64,000 nucleotides of DNA from Chitinophaga pinensis (GTDB lineage: Bacteria; Bacteroidota; Bacteroidia; 2-12-FULL-35-15), in assembly GCA_945885475.1 (NCBI GenBank), contig CAMCYR010000007.1:30159-94158 (forward strand), written 5' to 3'. Below, one piece after another: positions 63,158-64,000 of this stretch. Within the stretch, counting starts at the first letter, position 1, and every line of letters begins with the position of its first letter. Both the position numbers and the translations under genes were made by a program. The notes beneath the pieces are model-generated. The model was not told where the DNA came from, searched no databases, and worked only from the letters and a program-made list of their open reading frames with translations.

Positions 63158-63871
63158 TTATTTTTTGAATTTAATTCTTATGAAAGTATAAATAATTGCT
63201 AGCGACACTTTAAACATATAATAAATAGACGAGAGCCTACCGATCGACGAAACACCTCCTTGTCGCTCTTTCATATTTACCGGAACTTCTCCAATTTTTA
63301 AATGTTTGAGAGAATACAAAATAATTGACTCCGGCTCCGGATATTCATCTGGATAATATTCACTGACAATTGCCAACGCTTTATTATTTATAAGCCGAAA
63401 TCCAGAAGTGCTGTCGAAGATCTTTACACCGACCATCAAACGATTGAGCCATTTGAAATAATTAATACCTATCCGTCTAACTGCAGAAGATTGAAATCCG
63501 ATCTTAGAAATAAAACGGGAACCAATCACCACATCCAAATCATGCTCTTCAGCCGCACTAATTAGTTTCGGAATCTCAGATGCTGGATGTTGACCATCCC
63601 CATCAATTTGAATGGCAAAGTCAAATCCATTTTCAAATGCGAACTTAAATCCAGTTTGAACAGCTCCTCCAATACCTAAATTAATGGGAAGATCTAAAGC
63701 AACACAATTCAGTTTCGATATTATTTCGGACGTAGCATCTTTTGAACAATCGTTAACAACAACAACGGTTACCAATAGCTTCTGGGAATGAGCTACATGA
63801 AGAATATCCTCAACAACTGCTGCAATTGACTTCTCTTCATTATACGCAGGAACAATTACAGCAATTTTCAT
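63158..63871 (-). CDS. Family 2 glycosyltransferase (DPM1-like)
   Basis: A 237-residue enzyme of the dolichol/polyprenyl-phosphate-mannose-synthase type. The start is IAVIVPAYNEEKSIAAVVED, followed by VVVVNDCSKDATSEII and FDFAIQIDGDGQHPASEI (DxD region), then VIGSRFISKIGFQSSAVR. There are no C-terminal membrane helices; only a short hydrophobic tail (YMFKVSLAIIYTFIRIKFKK). It may use the DUF2304 protein as a membrane partner. It is the last complete gene of the window; 129 bp upstream to the window edge contain no clear gene. Confidence 0.9.
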   Translation of the reverse strand: MKIAVIVPAYNEEKSIAAVVEDILHVAHSQKLLVTVVVVNDCSKDATSEIISKLNCVALDLPINLGIGGAVQTGFKFAFENGFDFAIQIDGDGQHPASEIPKLISAAEEHDLDVVIGSRFISKIGFQSSAVRRIGINYFKWLNRLMVGVKIFDSTSGFRLINNKALAIVSEYYPDEYPEPESIILYSLKHLKIGEVPVNMKERQGGVSSIGRLSSIYYMFKVSLAIIYTFIRIKFKK

Positions 63872-64000
63872 TTTGTGACTAAATTAAAAATAAATTGCTA
63901 CTCTGAAATCCTGAAGGGGAATATGTATTATCAAAATGCATTGCAACAAAAAATACGGTTTTGTTAATTGATATGAATCAGCGCTGTGAATTAAATAATA

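Noticed and set aside
63884..64000. Partial minus-strand gene at the right edge
   Set aside because: One frame is open for 38 codons, but the sequence is hydrophobic-biased and short, and another frame looks equally protein-like but contains a stop. It cannot be supported.

Overview
The window comes from a low-GC, gliding-type member of the Bacteroidota. The evidence is the type IX secretion (T9SS) and gliding genes porV, porU, porP/sprF, gldJ, gldB and gldC; secreted proteins with type A and type B T9SS sorting domains; promoters of the Bacteroidota TAnnTTTG type; and frequent TTG starts. The order nadE / gldB / gldC and the grouping porV-porU-gldJ match gliding Flavobacteriia-like lineages. 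The exact order cannot be fixed from sequence alone. No rRNA, tRNA or CRISPR was seen.

Layout. 1-7.4 kb: T9SS core (porV partial, porU sortase, porP/sprF, gldJ), closed by a perfect palindromic terminator. 7.4-7.65 kb: a decayed IS3-type miniature element. 7.65-12 kb: folC, then a TonB/ExbD/ExbB/TonB energy-transduction operon. 12.4-18 kb: a small charge-polarised protein, anmK, an acyl-CoA dehydrogenase, murF carrying an unusual in-frame repeat insertion, and nadE. 18-22.4 kb: a beta-barrel protein, gldB, gldC and a type B T9SS cargo. 22.4-33 kb: engB, a likely glycine-lipid acyltransferase pair, a START-domain protein, a two-gene secreted unit with a CUB-like cargo, hemH, lpd, lnt and a small secreted protein. 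33-39.2 kb: a second sortase/barrel pair, porU2-porV2. 39.3-43.7 kb: methyltransferase, GT2 and multi-spanning membrane glycan genes. 43.7-44.1 kb: a G-rich minisatellite. 44.2-50 kb: pssA, purS, lptB, a DUF5686 outer-membrane protein, an AhpD-like protein and tatC. 50-58.3 kb: a TMTC-like TPR membrane protein and a modification cluster (methyltransferase, GNAT, epimerase, GMC oxidoreductase, deacetylase, SDR). 58.8-62.4 kb: a gas-sensing operon. 62.8-63.9 kb: a DUF2304 / GT2 pair.

How the genes work together. Much of the window serves the cell envelope. Lipoproteins are matured by Lnt, LPS is exported through LptB, peptidoglycan is made and recycled by MurF and AnmK, lipids come from PssA and the acyltransferase pair, and folded proteins leave through TatC. 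The T9SS exports cargo through the outer membrane, where PorU and PorV cleave and attach it. TonB/ExbBD supplies energy to outer-membrane receptors.

The most notable system is the operon at 58,790-62,431. It encodes a stand-alone H-NOX heme sensor, a hybrid histidine kinase whose N-terminus is an HNOBA domain (the H-NOX partner domain of animal soluble guanylate cyclase), and a LytTR response regulator. This looks like a split-sensor NO or O2 pathway. Other points of interest are the 57-bp tandem repeat inserted in frame in murF, with a relative just downstream; the 416-bp GGTGATT-type minisatellite; the porU2/porV2 pair; and the IS3-type remnant with imperfect terminal inverted repeats.
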